Positions 39,805 through 53,048 of a stretch of DNA of 64,000 nt are shown in pieces. Origin of the DNA: Calliopsis andreniformis (Eukaryota > Arthropoda > Insecta > Hymenoptera > Andrenidae); the NCBI RefSeq assembly GCF_051401765.1, contig NW_027480422.1, positions 18,928,001 to 18,992,000 on the forward strand. The letters run 5' to 3'. The notes beneath the pieces are model-generated. The model did no database searches. It was not told where the DNA came from and saw only the letters and a program-made list of their open reading frames with translations. The position numbers were made by a program, and so were the translations under genes. Position 1 is the first letter of the stretch. Every line of letters begins with the position of its first letter.

Positions 39805-42420
39805 GTGGTCGAGAAACGCCCCAGAGTGAAGCCTAGGTTGCCCGGAAAGTAGAAATGACCATTACCTCCACACTGTTTGCAATTATTCCTGTTATACAAG
39901 GGAAAAACTGTTGTATCTATATTGTATTTTATGCTTCTGGCGTTGACTTCCTGGGCCCTAACTAATCTACCTGGAGGAGCAACGCCCTAGAGTGAAGCCT
40001 AGGTTGCCGGGAGTGCAGAAATGACCATAACTTTCACACTGGTGGCAATTATTCCTGCTATACGATGGACAAACTGTTGGATTTATAATGTACTTTATGC
40101 TTCTGGTGTTGACTTCTAAGGCCCTATGTATTCGATCTTGTGGAGCAATGTCTGAGTGTTAAGTCTAGGATTCCCGGAACGTAGAAATGGCCGTTACTTT
40201 CACACTGGTTGCAATTACTCATTTTATGCGATGGAAAAACTGTTGTACATATATCGTATTTTATGCTTTTGGCTTTGACTTCTTGGGCCCTAACTATTCG
40301 ATCTGGTGGAGCAACGCCCTAGGGTGAAGTCTAGGTTGCCCGGAACGTAGAAATGACCATAACTATCAGACTGGTTGCAATTATTCGTTTTATACGAAGC
40401 TTAGACTGTTGTATTTGTATTGTATTTTATAGTTATGGCGTTGTCTTCTAGGGCCGTAGCTATTCGATGTGGTTGAGCTACACCCTAGAGTGAAGCATAG
40501 GATGCCCGGAACGTAGAAATGACCATTACTTCCACACTGTTTGCAATTATTCGTATTATACAGTGGAACAACTGTTGTATTTATATGGCATTTTATGCTT
40601 CTGGCACTGACTTCTAAGGCCCTAACTATTCCATGTGGTGGAGCAACGCCCTAGAGTGATGCCTAGGTTGTCCGGAACGCAGAAATGACCATAGCTTTCA
40701 CACTGGTTGCAATTATTCCTGTTATACGATGGAAAAGCTGTTGTATTTGTATTGTATTTTATGCTTCTGCCGTAGGCTTCTTAGGCCCTAACTATTCGAT
40801 CTGGTGGAACGACGCCCTAGAGTGCAGCCTAGGTTGCCCGTATCGTAGAAATGACCATATCTTTCACACTGGTTGCAATTATTCCTGTTATACGATGGTA
40901 AAACTGTTGTACTTATTTTGTATTTTATGCCTCTGGCGTTGACTCCGAAGGCCGTAGCTATTCGATGTGGTGGAGCAACGCCCTAGAGTGAAGCCTAGGT
41001 TGCCCGGTACGTAGAAATGACCATGCCTCTCACACTGGTTGCAATTATTCCTGTTATACGATGGAAAAACTGTTGTATTTATACTGTATTTTATGCTTCA
41101 GGCGTTGACTTCTTGGGCCCTAACTATTCGATCTGGTGGAACAACGCCCTAGAGTGATGCCTAGGTTGCCCGAATCGTGGAAATGACCATTACTTGCACA
41201 CTGGATGCAATTATTCGTTTCATACGATGGAAAAACTGTTGTATTTATTTTGTATTTGGTGCTCCTGGCGTTGACGTCTTAGGCCCTAGCAATTGGATCT
41301 GGTGGACCAACGCCCTAGAGTGAAGCCCAGGTTGGCCGGAACGTAGAAATGACCATAACATTCATACTGGTTGCAATTATTTCTGTTATACAAGGGAAAA
41401 ACTGTTGTATTTATATTGTATTTTATGCTTCTGGCGTTGACTTCTTAGACCCTAACTATTCGATCTGGAGGAGCAACGCCCTAGGGTGAAGCCTAGGTTG
41501 CACGGAACGTAGAAATGACCATTACTTCCTCACTGTTTGCAATGATTCATGTTATACAATGGAAAAACTGTTGTATTTATATTGTTTTTTATAGTTATTG
41601 CGTTGACTTCTAAGGCCGTAGCTATTCGATGTGGTGGAGCAATGCCCTAGTGTGAAGCCTAGGATGCCCGCAACGTAGAAATGGCCATATCTTTTACACT
41701 GTTTGCAATTATTCCTGTTATACGATTCAAAAACTGTTGTATTTAAATTGCATTTTATGCTTCTGGCGTTGACTTCTAAGGCCGGAGCTATTCGATGTTG
41801 TGGAGCAACGCCCTAGAGTGAAGCCTAGGTTGCCCGGAACGTAGAAATGACCATACCATTCCCACTGGTTGCAATTATTCCTGTTATACAAGGGAAAAAC
41901 TGTTGTATTTGTATTGTATTTTATGCTTCTGGCGTTGACTTCCTGGGCCCTAGCTATCTTATCTGGAGGAGCAACGCCCTAGAGTGAAGCCTAGGTTGCC
42001 CGGAATGCAGAAATGACCTTCACTTTCACACTGGTGGCAATTATTCCTTTTATACGATGGACAAACTGTTGGATTTTTAATGTACTTTATGCTTCTGGCG
42101 TTGACTTCAAAGGCCTGTGTATTCGATCTGGTGGAGCAATGCCTCAGTGTTAAGTCTAGGATGCCCGGAACGTAGAAATGGCCGTTACTTTCACACCGGT
42201 TGCAAGTACTCATTTTATACGATGGAATAACTGTTGTACATATATCATATTTTATGCTTCAGGCATTGACTTCTTTGGCCCTAACTATTCGATATGGTGG
42301 AGCAACGCCCTAGGGTGAAGCCTAGGTTGCCCGGAACGTCGAAATGACCATAAATATTAGACTGGTTGCAATTATTCGTTTTATACGATGGAGAGACTGT
42401 TGTATTTATATTGTATTTTA
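39805..42420 (+). repeat. Diverged copy of 31180-33630 (and 12094-14545)
   Basis: This segment follows the diverged block of the super-repeat at offset 8627 at its left (40685 with 32058) and 8792 at its right (42344 with 33552). It therefore has one additional monomer, in the 41660-41830 area (GGATGCCCGCAACG, GATTCAAAAAC, GGCCGGAGC). Shared marks include GGTCGAGAAACGCCCCAGAG, CTTCTGCCGTAGGCTTC, GGATGCAATTATTCGTTTC and GGAGAGACTG. One base is missing in AAAGGCCTGTG near 42112. Similarity ends about 42420 at TTATAGTTATGG. Confidence 0.85.
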
Positions 42421-43976
42421 TAGTTATGGCGTTGTCTTCTAGGGCCGTAGCTATCCGATGTGGTTGCGCAACGCCCTAGAGTGAAGCCTAGGTTGCGCGG
42501 AACGTAGAAATGACCATTACTTCCACACTGTTTGCAATTATTCATATGATACAGTGGAAAAACTGTTGTATTTATATGGCATTTTATGCTTCTGGCATTG
42601 ACTTCTAAGGCCCTAACTATTCGATGTGGTGGAGCAACGCCCTAGAGTGAAGCCTTGGTTGCCCGGAACGTAGAAATGACCATTGCTTTCACACTGGTTG
42701 CACTTATTCGTTTGATACGATGAAAAGCTCTTGTACATATATCGTATTTTATGCTTCTAGCGTTGGCTTCTTAGGACCTAACTATTCGATCTGGTGGAGC
42801 AACGCCCTAGGGTGAAGCCTAGGTTGAACGGAACGTAGAAATGACCATAACTTTCATACTGGATGCAATTATTCGTTTTATACAATGGAAAAACTGTTGT
42901 ATTTATATTGTATTTTATAGCTATGGCGTTGACTTCTAAGGCCGTAGCCATTCGATGTGGTGGAGCAATGCCCTAGTGTGAAGCCTAGGTTGCCTGGAAC
43001 GTAGAAATGACCATACCTTTCACGCTGGTTGATATTATTTCTGTTATACGATGGAAAAACTGTTGTATCTATTTCGTATTTTATGCTTCTGGCGTTGACT
43101 TCTTAGGTCCTAACTATTGGATCTGGTGGAGCAACGCCCTCTGATGAAGCCCAGGCTTCCCGGAACGTAGAAATGACCATAACTTTCATACTGAATGCAA
43201 TTATTCGTATTATACGATGAAAAGTTCTTGTACATATATCGTATTTTATGCTTCTAGCGTTGACTTCTTAGGACCTAACTATTCGATCTGGTGGAGCAAC
43301 GCCCTAGGGTGAAGCCTAGGTTGAACGGAACGTAGAAATGACCATAACTTTAATACTGATTGCAATTATTCGTATTATACGATGGAAAATCTGTTGTATT
43401 TATATTGTATTTTAACCTTCTGGCGTTGACTTCTAAGGCCATAGCTATTCGATGTGGTGCAGCAACGCTCTGGAGTGAAGGCTATGTTGCCCTGATCGTA
43501 GAAATGGCCATATCTTTAACACTGGTTGCAATTATTCCTGTTATACGATGGAAAAACTGTTGTATCTCTATTGTATTTTATGCTTCTGGCGTTGACTTAT
43601 TAGGCCCTAACTATTCGATATGGTGGAGCAACGCCCTAGAGAGGACCCTAGGTTGCACGGAACGTAGAAATGCCCATTACTTTCACACTGGTTGTAATTA
43701 TTCCACTTATACGATGGAATAACTGTTGTACTTATATTTTATTTTATGCTTCTGGCGATGACTTCTAAGGCCCTAGCTATTCGATCTGGTGGTGCAACGC
43801 TCTAGAGTGAAGCCTAGGTTGCCCGGAACTTAGAAGTGACCATCACATTCACTCTGGTTGCAATTATTCCTGTTATACGATGGAAAAACTGTTGCATCTA
43901 TTTTGTATTTTATGCTTCTGGAGCTGACTTCTTGGGTCCTAACTATTCGATCTGGTGGAGCAACGCCCTAGGGTGA
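42421..43976 (+). repeat. Diverged monomers preceding HOR-C
   Basis: About nine monomers. The stretch 42960-43630 resembles 45785-46290 within HOR-C, sharing GCCCTAGTGTGAAGCC, GTTGATATTATTTCTG, TGTATCTATTTCG, TTGAACGGAACG and TTTTAACCTTCTGG, at offsets of 2819 and then 2654 bp; the 165-bp change means one monomer near 43200-43330 is absent from the HOR-C version. The region is probably an older relative of HOR-C. Confidence 0.82.
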
Positions 43977-46900
43977 AGCCTAGGTTGCCCGGAACGTAGA
44001 AATGCCCATTACTCTCACACTGGTTGTAATTATTCCTGCTATACGATGGAATAACTGTTGTATTTTTATTTTATTTTGTGTTTCTGGAGTTGACTTCTAA
44101 GGCCCGAGCTATTCGATCTGGTGGAGCAACGCTATAGGGTCAAGCCTAGGTTGCCCGGAACTTAGAAATGACCATCACCTTCACTCTGGTTGCAATTATT
44201 CCTGTTATACGATGGAAAAACTGTGGTATTTTTATTGTATTTTATGCTCCGTGCGTTGACTTCTGAGGTTCTAACTATTGGATCTGCTGGAGCAACGCCC
44301 TAGGGTGAAGCCTAGGTTGCACGGAACGTAAAAATGACCATAACTTTCACCCTGGTTGCAATTATTCGTTTTATACAATGTTAAAGCTGTTCTTTTAATT
44401 TTGAATTTTATGCCTCGGGCGTTGACTTCTAAGGCCCTAGCTATTCGATTTGGTTGTCCAACGCCCTAGAGTGGAGCCTATGTTGCCCGAAACGTAGAGA
44501 TGACCATTACTTTCTCACTGGTTGCAATTATTCATGCTATACGATGGAAAGACTGTTGTATTTATATTGCATTTCATGCTTCTGGCGGTGACTTCTAAGG
44601 CCGTAGCTATACGATGTGGTGGAGCAACGCCCGAGAGTGACGCCTAGGTTGCCCGGAACGTAGAAATGACCATACTTTCACACTGGTTGTTATTATTCTT
44701 TTCATACGATGGAAAAACTGTTGTATTTTTATTGTGTTTTATGCGTCTGGAGTTGTTTCCTCAGGCCCTAGCTATTCGACCTAGTGGACCAACGCCCTAG
44801 AGTGAAGCCTAGGTTGCACGGAACGTAGAAATGCCCATTACTTTCACATTGGTTGTAATTATTCCGCTTATACGATGGAATAACTGTTGTATTTATATTT
44901 TATTTTATGCTTCTGGCGTTGACTTCTAAGGCCCTAGCTATTCGATCTGGTGGTGCAACGCCCTAGAGTGAAGCCTAGGTTGCACGGAACGTAGAAATGA
45001 CCATTACCTTCAGGCATGTTGCAATTGTTCCTGTTATACGATGAAAGAACTGTTGTATTTTTATTGTGTTTTACGTGTCTGGAGTTGTTTTCCCAGGCCC
45101 TAGCTATTCGACCTAGTGGACCAACGCCCTAGAGTGAAGCCTAGGTTGCACGGAACGTAGAAATGCCCATTACTTTCACATTGGTTATAATTATTCCTGT
45201 TATACGATGGAATAACTGTTGTATTTATATTTTATTTTATGCTTCTGGCGTTGACTTCTAAGGCCCTAGCTATTCGATCTGGTGGTGCAACGCTCTAGAG
45301 TGAAGCCTAGGTTGCCCGGAACTTAGAAGTGACCATCACCTTCGCTCTGGTTGCTATTATTCCTGTTATACGATGGAAAAACTGTTGTATTTTTATTGTA
45401 TTTTATGCTTCGGGCGTTGACTTCTAAGGCCTTAGCTATTCGATCTGGTAGAGCAACGCCCTAGAGTTAAGTCTAGGATGCCCGGAACGTAGAAATGGCC
45501 ATTGCTTTCACACTGGTTGCACTTATTCGTTTGATACGATGAAAAGCTCTTGTACATATATCGTATTTTATGCTTCTAGCGTTGACTTCTTAGGACCTAA
45601 CTATTCGATCTGGTGGATCAACGCCCTAGGGTGAAGCCTAGGTTGCCCGGAACGTGGAAATGACCATCACGTTCACATTTGTTGCAATTATTCCCGTTTT
45701 ACGATGGAATGACTGTTGTATTTTTATTGTATTTTATGTTTCGGGCGTTGACTTCTAAGTCCCCAGCTATTCGATCTGGTGGAGCAATGCCCTAGTGTGA
45801 AGCCTAGGTTGCCTGGAACGTAGAAATGACCATACCTTTCACGCTGGTTGATATTATTTCTGTTAAACGATGGAAAAACTGTTGTATCTATTTCGTATTT
45901 TATGCTTCTGGCGTTGACTTCTTAGGTCCTAACTATTGGATCTGGTGGAGCAACGCCCTAGGGTGAAGCCTAGGTTGAACGGAACGTAGAAATGCCCATA
46001 ACTTTCATACTGATTGCAATTATTCGTATTATACGATGGAAAATCTGTTGTATTTATATTGTATTTTAACCTTCTGGCGTTGACTTCTAAGGCCATAGCT
46101 ATTCGATGTGGTGCAGCAACGCTCTGGAGTGAAGGCTATGTTGCCCTGATCGTAGAAATGGCCATATCTTTCACACTGGTTGCAATTATTCCTGTTATAC
46201 GATGGAAAAACTGTTGTATCTCTATTGTATTTTATGCTTCTGGCGTTGACTTATTAGGCCCTAACTATTCGATATGGTGGAGCAACGCCCCAGAGAGAGA
46301 AGCCTAGGTTGCCCGGAACGTAGAAATGCCCATTACTCTCACACTGGTTGTAATTATTCCTGCTATACGATGGAATAACTGTTGTATTTTTATTTTATTT
46401 TGTGTTTCTGGAGTTGACTTCTAAGGCCCGAGCTATTCGATCTGGTGGAGCAACGCTATAGAGTGAAGCCTAGGTTGCACGGAACGTAGAAATGCCCATT
46501 ACTTTCACATTGGTTATAATTATTCCTGTTATACGATGGAATAACTGTTGTATTTATATTTTATTTTATGCTTCTGGCGTTGACTTCTAAGGCCCTAGCT
46601 ATTCGATCTGGTGGTGCAACGCTCTAGAGTGAAGCCTAGGTTGCCCGGAACGTAGAAATGCCCATTACTCTCACTCTGGTTGCAATTATTCCTGTTATAC
46701 GATGGAAAAACTGTGGTATTTTTATTGTATCTTATGCTCCGGGCGTTGACTTCTGAGGTTCTAACTATTGGATCTGCTGGAGCAACGCCCTAGAGTGAAG
46801 CCTAGGTTGCACGGAACGTAAAAATGACCATAACTTTCACCCTGGTTGCAATTATTCGTTTTACACAATGTTAAAGCTGTTCTTTTAATTTTGTATTTTA

Positions 46901-48458
46901 TGCCTCGGGCGTTGACTTCTAAGGCCCTAGCTATTCGATTTGGTTGTCCAACGCCCTAGAGTGGAGCCTATGTTGCCCGAAACGTAGAGATGACCATTAC
47001 TTTCACACTGGTTGCAATTATTCATGCTATACGATGGAAAGACTGTTGTATTTATATTGCATTTCATGCTTCTGGCGGTGACTTCTAAGGCCGTAGCTAT
47101 ACGATGTGTTGGAGCAACGCCCGAGAGTGACGCCTAGGTTGCCCGGAACGTAGAAATGACCATTACTTTCACACTGGTTGCAATTATTCTTTTCATACGA
47201 TGGAAAAACTGTTGTATTTTTATTGTGTTTTATGCGTCTGGAGTTGTTTCCTCAGGCCCTAGCTATTCGACCTAGTGGACCAACGCCCTAGAGTGAAGCC
47301 TAGGTTGCACGGAACGTAGAAATGCCCATTACTTTCACATTGGTTGTAATTATTCCTGTTATACGATGGAATAACTGTTGTATTTATATTGTATTTTATG
47401 CTTCTGTCGTTGACTTCTTAGGTCCTAACTATTGGATCTGGTGGAGTAGCGCCCTAGGGTGAAGCTTAGGTTGCCCGGAACGTGGAAATGACCATAATTT
47501 TCCTAATGGTTGCAATTATTCGTTTTACACCGTGGAAAAACTGTTGTATTTATATTGTATTTTATGCGTCTGGAGTTGTTTTCTAAGGCCCTATCTGTTC
47601 GACCTGGTGGTCCAACGCCCTAGAGTGAAACCTAGGTTGCCCGGAACGTAGAAATGACCTTTACCTTCACACTGGTTGCAATTATTCATGCTATACGATG
47701 GAAAGACTGTTGTATTTATATTGCATTTCATGCTTCTGGCGGTGACTTCTAAGGCCGTAGCTATTCGATGTGGTGGAGCAACGCCCGAGAGTGAAGCCTA
47801 GGTTGCCCGGAACGTAGAAATGACCATTACTTTCACACTGGTTGCAATTATTCTTTTCATACGATGGAAAAACTGTTGTATCTCTATTGTATTTTATGCC
47901 TCTGGCGTTGACTTCTTAGGCCCTAACTATTCGATCTGGTGGAGCAACGCCCTAGAGAGAAGCCTAGATTTCCCGGAACGTAGAAATGACCATTACCTTC
48001 AGGCATGTTGCAATTGTTCCTGTTATACGATGAAAGAACTGTTGTATTTTCATTGTGTTTTATGCGTCTGGAGTTGTTTTCTCAGGCCCTAACTATTCGA
48101 CATGGTGGACCAACGCCCTAGAGTGAAGCCTAGGTTGCACGGAACGTAGAAATGCCCATCACTTTCACACTGGTTGCAATTATTCCTGTTATACGATGGA
48201 AAAACTGTTGTATCTCTATTGTATTTTATGCCTCTGGCGTTGACTTCTTAGGCCCTAACTATTCGATCTGGTGGAGCAACGCCCTACAGAGAAGCCTAGA
48301 TTTCCCGGAACGTAGAAATGACCATTACCTTCAGGCATGTTGCAATTGTTCCTGTTATACGATGAAAGAACTGTTGTATTTTCATTGTGTTTTATGCGTC
48401 TGGAGTTGTTTTCTCAGGCCCTAACTATTCGACATGGTGGACCAACGCCCTAGAGAGA
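43977..48458 (+). repeat. HOR-C unit, copy 1 (27 monomers, 4482 bp)
   Basis: Landmarks here recur 4482 bp later and, after about 46290, 4480 bp later. The two-base difference is an extra GA at CCCCAGAGAGAGAAGCC near 46290, against CCCTAGAGAGAAGCC near 50772. The unit has 27 monomers and contains internally related monomers, such as those with GAATAACTGTTGTATTTA and a TTTTATTTTATG core. Noticed differences from copy 2 are single bases (CTCCGTGCG near 44228 against CTCCGGGCG; GACCATCAC near 45664 against GACCAACAC). Confidence 0.93.
47795..48458 (+). repeat. Tandem duplication of a 332-bp dimer inside HOR-C
   Basis: Monomers 47795-48126 and 48127-48458 form two nearly identical dimers. Each pairs a monomer with TGTATCTCTATTG and one with CCTTCAGGCATGTTGCAATTG, GATGAAAGAACTG and TGTATTTTCATTG. 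They differ mainly in the first head (GCCCGGAACG, TTCTTTTCATACG) against the second (GCACGGAACG, TTCCTGTTATACG). The same pair of dimers is in HOR-C copy 2 at 52275-52938, so the duplication predates amplification of the unit. Confidence 0.9.
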
Positions 48459-51400
48459 AGCCTAGGTTGCCCGGAACGTAGAAATGCCTATTACTTTCAC
48501 ACTGGTTGTAATTATTCCTGCTATACGATGGAATAACTGTTGTATTTTTATTTTATTTTGTGTTTCTGGAGTTGACTTCTAAGGCCCGAGCTATTCGATC
48601 TGGTGGAGCAACGCTATAGGGTCAAGCCTAGGTTGCCCGGAACTTAGAAATGACCATCACCTTCACTCTGGTTGCAATTATTCCTGTTATACGATGGAAA
48701 AACTGTGGTATTTTTATTGTATTTTATGCTCCGGGCGTTGACTTCTGAGGTTCTAACTATTGGATCTGCTGGAGCAACGCCCTAGGGTGAAGCCTAGGTT
48801 GCACGGAACGTAAAAATGACCATAACTTTCACCCTGGTTGCAATTATTCGTTTTATACAATGTTAAAGCTGTTCTTTTAATTTTGAATTTTATGCCTCGG
48901 GCGTTGACTTCTAAGGCCCTAGCTATTCGATTTGGTTGTCCAACGCCCTAGAGTGGAGCCTATGTTGCCCGAAACGTAGAGATGACCATTACTTTCTCAC
49001 TGGTTGCAATTATTCATGCTATACGATGGAAAGACTGTTGTATTTATATTGCATTTCATGCTTCTGGCGGTGACTTCTAAGGCCGTAGCTATACGATGTG
49101 GTGGAGCAACGCCCGAGAGTGACGCCTAGGTTGCCCGGAACGTAGAAATGACCATACTTTCACACTGGTTGTTATTATTCTTTTCATACGATGGAAAAAC
49201 TGTTGTATTTTTATTGTGTTTTATGCGTCTGGAGTTGTTTCCTCAGGCCCTAGCTATTCGACCTAGTGGACCAACGCCCTAGAGTGAAGCCTAGGTTGCA
49301 CGGAACGTAGAAATGCCCATTACTTTCACATTGGTTGTAATTATTCCGCTTATACGATGGAATAACTGTTGTATTTATATTTTATTTTATGCTTCTGGCG
49401 TTGACTTCTAAGGCCCTAGCTATTCGATCTGGTGGTGCAACGCCCTAGAGTGAAGCCTAGGTTGCACGGAACGTAGAAATGACCATTACCTTCAGGCATG
49501 TTGCAATTGTTCCTGTTATACGATGAAAGAACTGTTGTATTTTTATTGTGTTTTACGTGTCTGGAGTTGTTTTCCCAGGCCCTAGCTATTCGACCTAGTG
49601 GACCAACGCCCTAGAGTGAAGCCTAGGTTGCACGGAACGTAGAAATGCCCATTACTTTCACATTGGTTATAATTATTCCTGTTATACGATGGAATAACTG
49701 TTGTATTTATATTTTATTTTATGCTTCTGGCGTTGACTTCTAAGGCCCTAGCTATTCGATCTGGTGGTGCAACGCTCTAGAGTGAAGCCTAGGTTGCCCG
49801 GAACTTAGAAGTGACCATCACCTTCGCTCTGGTTGCTATTATTCCTGTTATACGATGGAAAAACTGTTGTATTTTTATTGTATTTTATGCTTCGGGCGTT
49901 GACTTCTAAGGCCTTAGCTATTCGATCTGGTAGAGCAACGCCCTAGAGTTAAGTCTAGGATGCCCGGAACGTAGAAATGGCCATTGCTTTCACACTGGTT
50001 GCACTTATTCGTTTGATACGATGAAAAGCTCTTGTACATATATCGTATTTTATGCTTCTAGCGTTGACTTCTTAGGACCTAACTATTCGATCTGGTGGAT
50101 CAACGCCCTAGGGTGAAGCCTAGGTTGCCCGGAACGTGGAAATGACCAACACGTTCACATTTGTTGCAATTATTCCCGTTTTACGATGGAATGACTGTTG
50201 TATTTTTATTGTATTTTATGTTTCGGGCGTTGACTTCTAAGTCCCCAGCTATTCGATCTGGTGGAGCAATGCCCTAGTGTGAAGCCTAGGTTGCCTGGAA
50301 CGTAGAAATGACCATACCTTTCACGCTGGTTGATATTATTTCTGTTAAACGATGGAAAAACTGTTGTATCTATTTCGTATTTTATGCTTCTGGCGTTGAC
50401 TTCTTAGGTCCTAACTATTGGATCTGGTGGAGCAACGCCCTAGGGTGAAGCCTAGGTTGAACGGAACGTAGAAATGACCATAACTTTCATACTGATTGCA
50501 ATTATTCGTATTATACGATGGAAAATCTGTTGTATTTATATTGTATTTTAACCTTCTGGCGTTGACTTCTAAGGCCATAGCTATTCGATGTGGTGCAGCA
50601 ACGCTCTGGAGTGAAGGCTATGTTGCCCTGATCGTAGAAATGGCCATATCTTTCACACTGGTTGCAATTATTCCTGTTATACGATGGAAAAACTGTTGTA
50701 TCTCTATTGTATTTTATGCTTCTGGCGTTGACTTATTAGGCCCTAACTATTCGATATGGTGGAGCAACGCCCTAGAGAGAAGCCTAGGTTGCCCGGAACG
50801 TAGAAATGCCCATTACTCTCACACTGGTTGTAATTATTCCTGCTATACGATGGAATAACTGTTGTATTTTTATTTTATTTTGTGTTTCTGGAGTTGACTT
50901 CTAAGGCCCGAGCTATTCGATCTGGTGGAGCAACGCTATAGAGTGAAGCCTAGGTTGCACGGAACGTAGAAATGCCCATTACTTTCACATTGGTTATAAT
51001 TATTCCTGTTATACGATGGAATAACTGTTGTATTTATATTTTATTTTATGCTTCTGGCGTTGACTTCTAAGGCCCTAGCTATTCGATCTGGTGGTGCAAC
51101 GCTCTAGAGTGAAGCCTAGGTTGCCCGGAACGTAGAAATGCCCATTACTCTCACTCTGGTTGCAATTATTCCTGTTATACGATGGAAAAACTGTGGTATT
51201 TTTATTGTATCTTATGCTCCGGGCGTTGACTTCTGAGGTTCTAACTATTGGATCTGCTGGAGCAACGCCCTAGAGTGAAGCCTAGGTTGCACGGAACGTA
51301 AAAATGACCATAACTTTCACCCTGGTTGCAATTATTCGTTTTACACAATGTTAAAGCTGTTCTTTTAATTTTGTATTTTATGCCTCGGGCGTTGACTTCT

Positions 51401-52938
51401 AAGGCCCTAGCTATTCGATTTGGTTGTCCAACGCCCTAGAGTGGAGCCTATGTTGCCCGAAACGTAGAGATGACCATTACTTTCACACTGGTTGCAATTA
51501 TTCATGCTATACGATGGAAAGACTGTTGTATTTATATTGCATTTCATGCTTCTGGCGGTGACTTCTAAGGCCGTAGCTATACGATGTGTTGGAGCAACGC
51601 CCGAGAGTGACGCCTAGGTTGCCCGGAACGTAGAAATGACCATTACTTTCACACTGGTTGCAATTATTCTTTTCATACGATGGAAAAACTGTTGTATTTT
51701 TATTGTGTTTTATGCGTCTGGAGTTGTTTCCTCAGGCCCTAGCTATTCGACCTAGTGGACCAACGCCCTAGAGTGAAGCCTAGGTTGCACGGAACGTAGA
51801 AATGCCCATTACTTTCACATTGGTTGTAATTATTCCTGTTATACGATGGAATAACTGTTGTATTTATATTGTATTTTATGCTTCTGTCGTTGACTTCTTA
51901 GGTCCTAACTATTGGATCTGGTGGAGTAGCGCCCTAGGGTGAAGCTTAGGTTGCCCGGAACGTGGAAATGACCATAATTTTCCTAATGGTTGCAATTATT
52001 CGTTTTACACCGTGGAAAAACTGTTGTATTTATATTGTATTTTATGCGTCTGGAGTTGTTTTCTAAGGCCCTATCTGTTCGACCTGGTGGTCCAACGCCC
52101 TAGAGTGAAACCTAGGTTGCCCGGAACGTAGAAATGACCTTTACCTTCACACTGGTTGCAATTATTCATGCTATACGATGGAAAGACTGTTGTATTTATA
52201 TTGCATTTCATGCTTCTGGCGGTGACTTCTAAGGCCGTAGCTATTCGATGTGGTGGAGCAACGCCCGAGAGTGAAGCCTAGGTTGCCCGGAACGTAGAAA
52301 TGACCATTACTTTCACACTGGTTGCAATTATTCTTTTCATACAATGGAAAAACTGTTGTATCTCTATTGTATTTTATGCCTCTGGCGTTGACTTCTTAGG
52401 CCCTAACTATTCGATCTGGTGGAGCAACGCCCTAGAGAGAAGCCTAGATTTCCCGGAACGTAGAAATGACCATTACCTTCAGGCATGTTGCAATTGTTCC
52501 TGTTATACGATGAAAGAACTGTTGTATTTTCATTGTGTTTTATGCGTCTGGAGTTGTTTTCTCAGGCCCTAACTATTCGACATGGTGGACCAACGCCCTA
52601 GAGTGAAGCCTAGGTTGCACGGAACGTAGAAATGCCCATCACTTTCACACTGGTTGCAATTATTCCTGTTATACGATGGAAAAACTGTTGTATCTCTATT
52701 GTATTTTATGCCTCTGGCGTTGACTTCTTAGGCCCTAACTATTCGATCTGGTGGAGCAACGCCCTACAGAGAAGCCTAGATTTCCCGGAACGTAGAAATG
52801 ACCATTACCTTCAGGCATGTTGCAATTGTTCCTGTTATACGATGAAAGAACTGTTGTATTTTCATTGTGTTTTATGCGTCTGGAGTTGTTTTCTCAGGCC
52901 CTAACTATTCGACATGGTGGACCAACGCCCTAGAGAGA
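48459..52938 (+). repeat. HOR-C unit, copy 2 (27 monomers, 4480 bp)
   Basis: Near-identical to copy 1. Single-base differences noticed include CATACAATGG near 52338 against CATACGATGG near 47858, and GAAATGACCATAAC near 50471 against GAAATGCCCATAAC near 45989. Small losses are shared by both copies, such as GACCATACTTTCAC near 44669/49149, where neighbours read GACCATTACTTTCAC. Confidence 0.93.
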
Positions 52939-53048
52939 AGCCTAGGTTGCCCGGAACGTAGAAATGCCTATTACTTTCACACTGGTTGTAATTATTCCTG
53001 CTATACGATGGAATAACTGTTGTATTTTTATTTTATTTTGTGTTTCTG
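52939..53048 (+). repeat. Start of a third HOR-C unit, truncated
   Basis: The sequence continues HOR-C for most of one more monomer (GCCTATTACTTTCAC, TTTTATTTTATTTTGTG), then diverges at TTTCTGGCGTGGACTTC where HOR-C has TTTCTGGAGTTGACTTC. The next monomers to about 53450 still resemble HOR-C loosely (GCTATAGAGTCAAGCC, TGTTAAAGCTGTTC), so homogenisation fades rather than stopping at one base. Confidence 0.75.
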
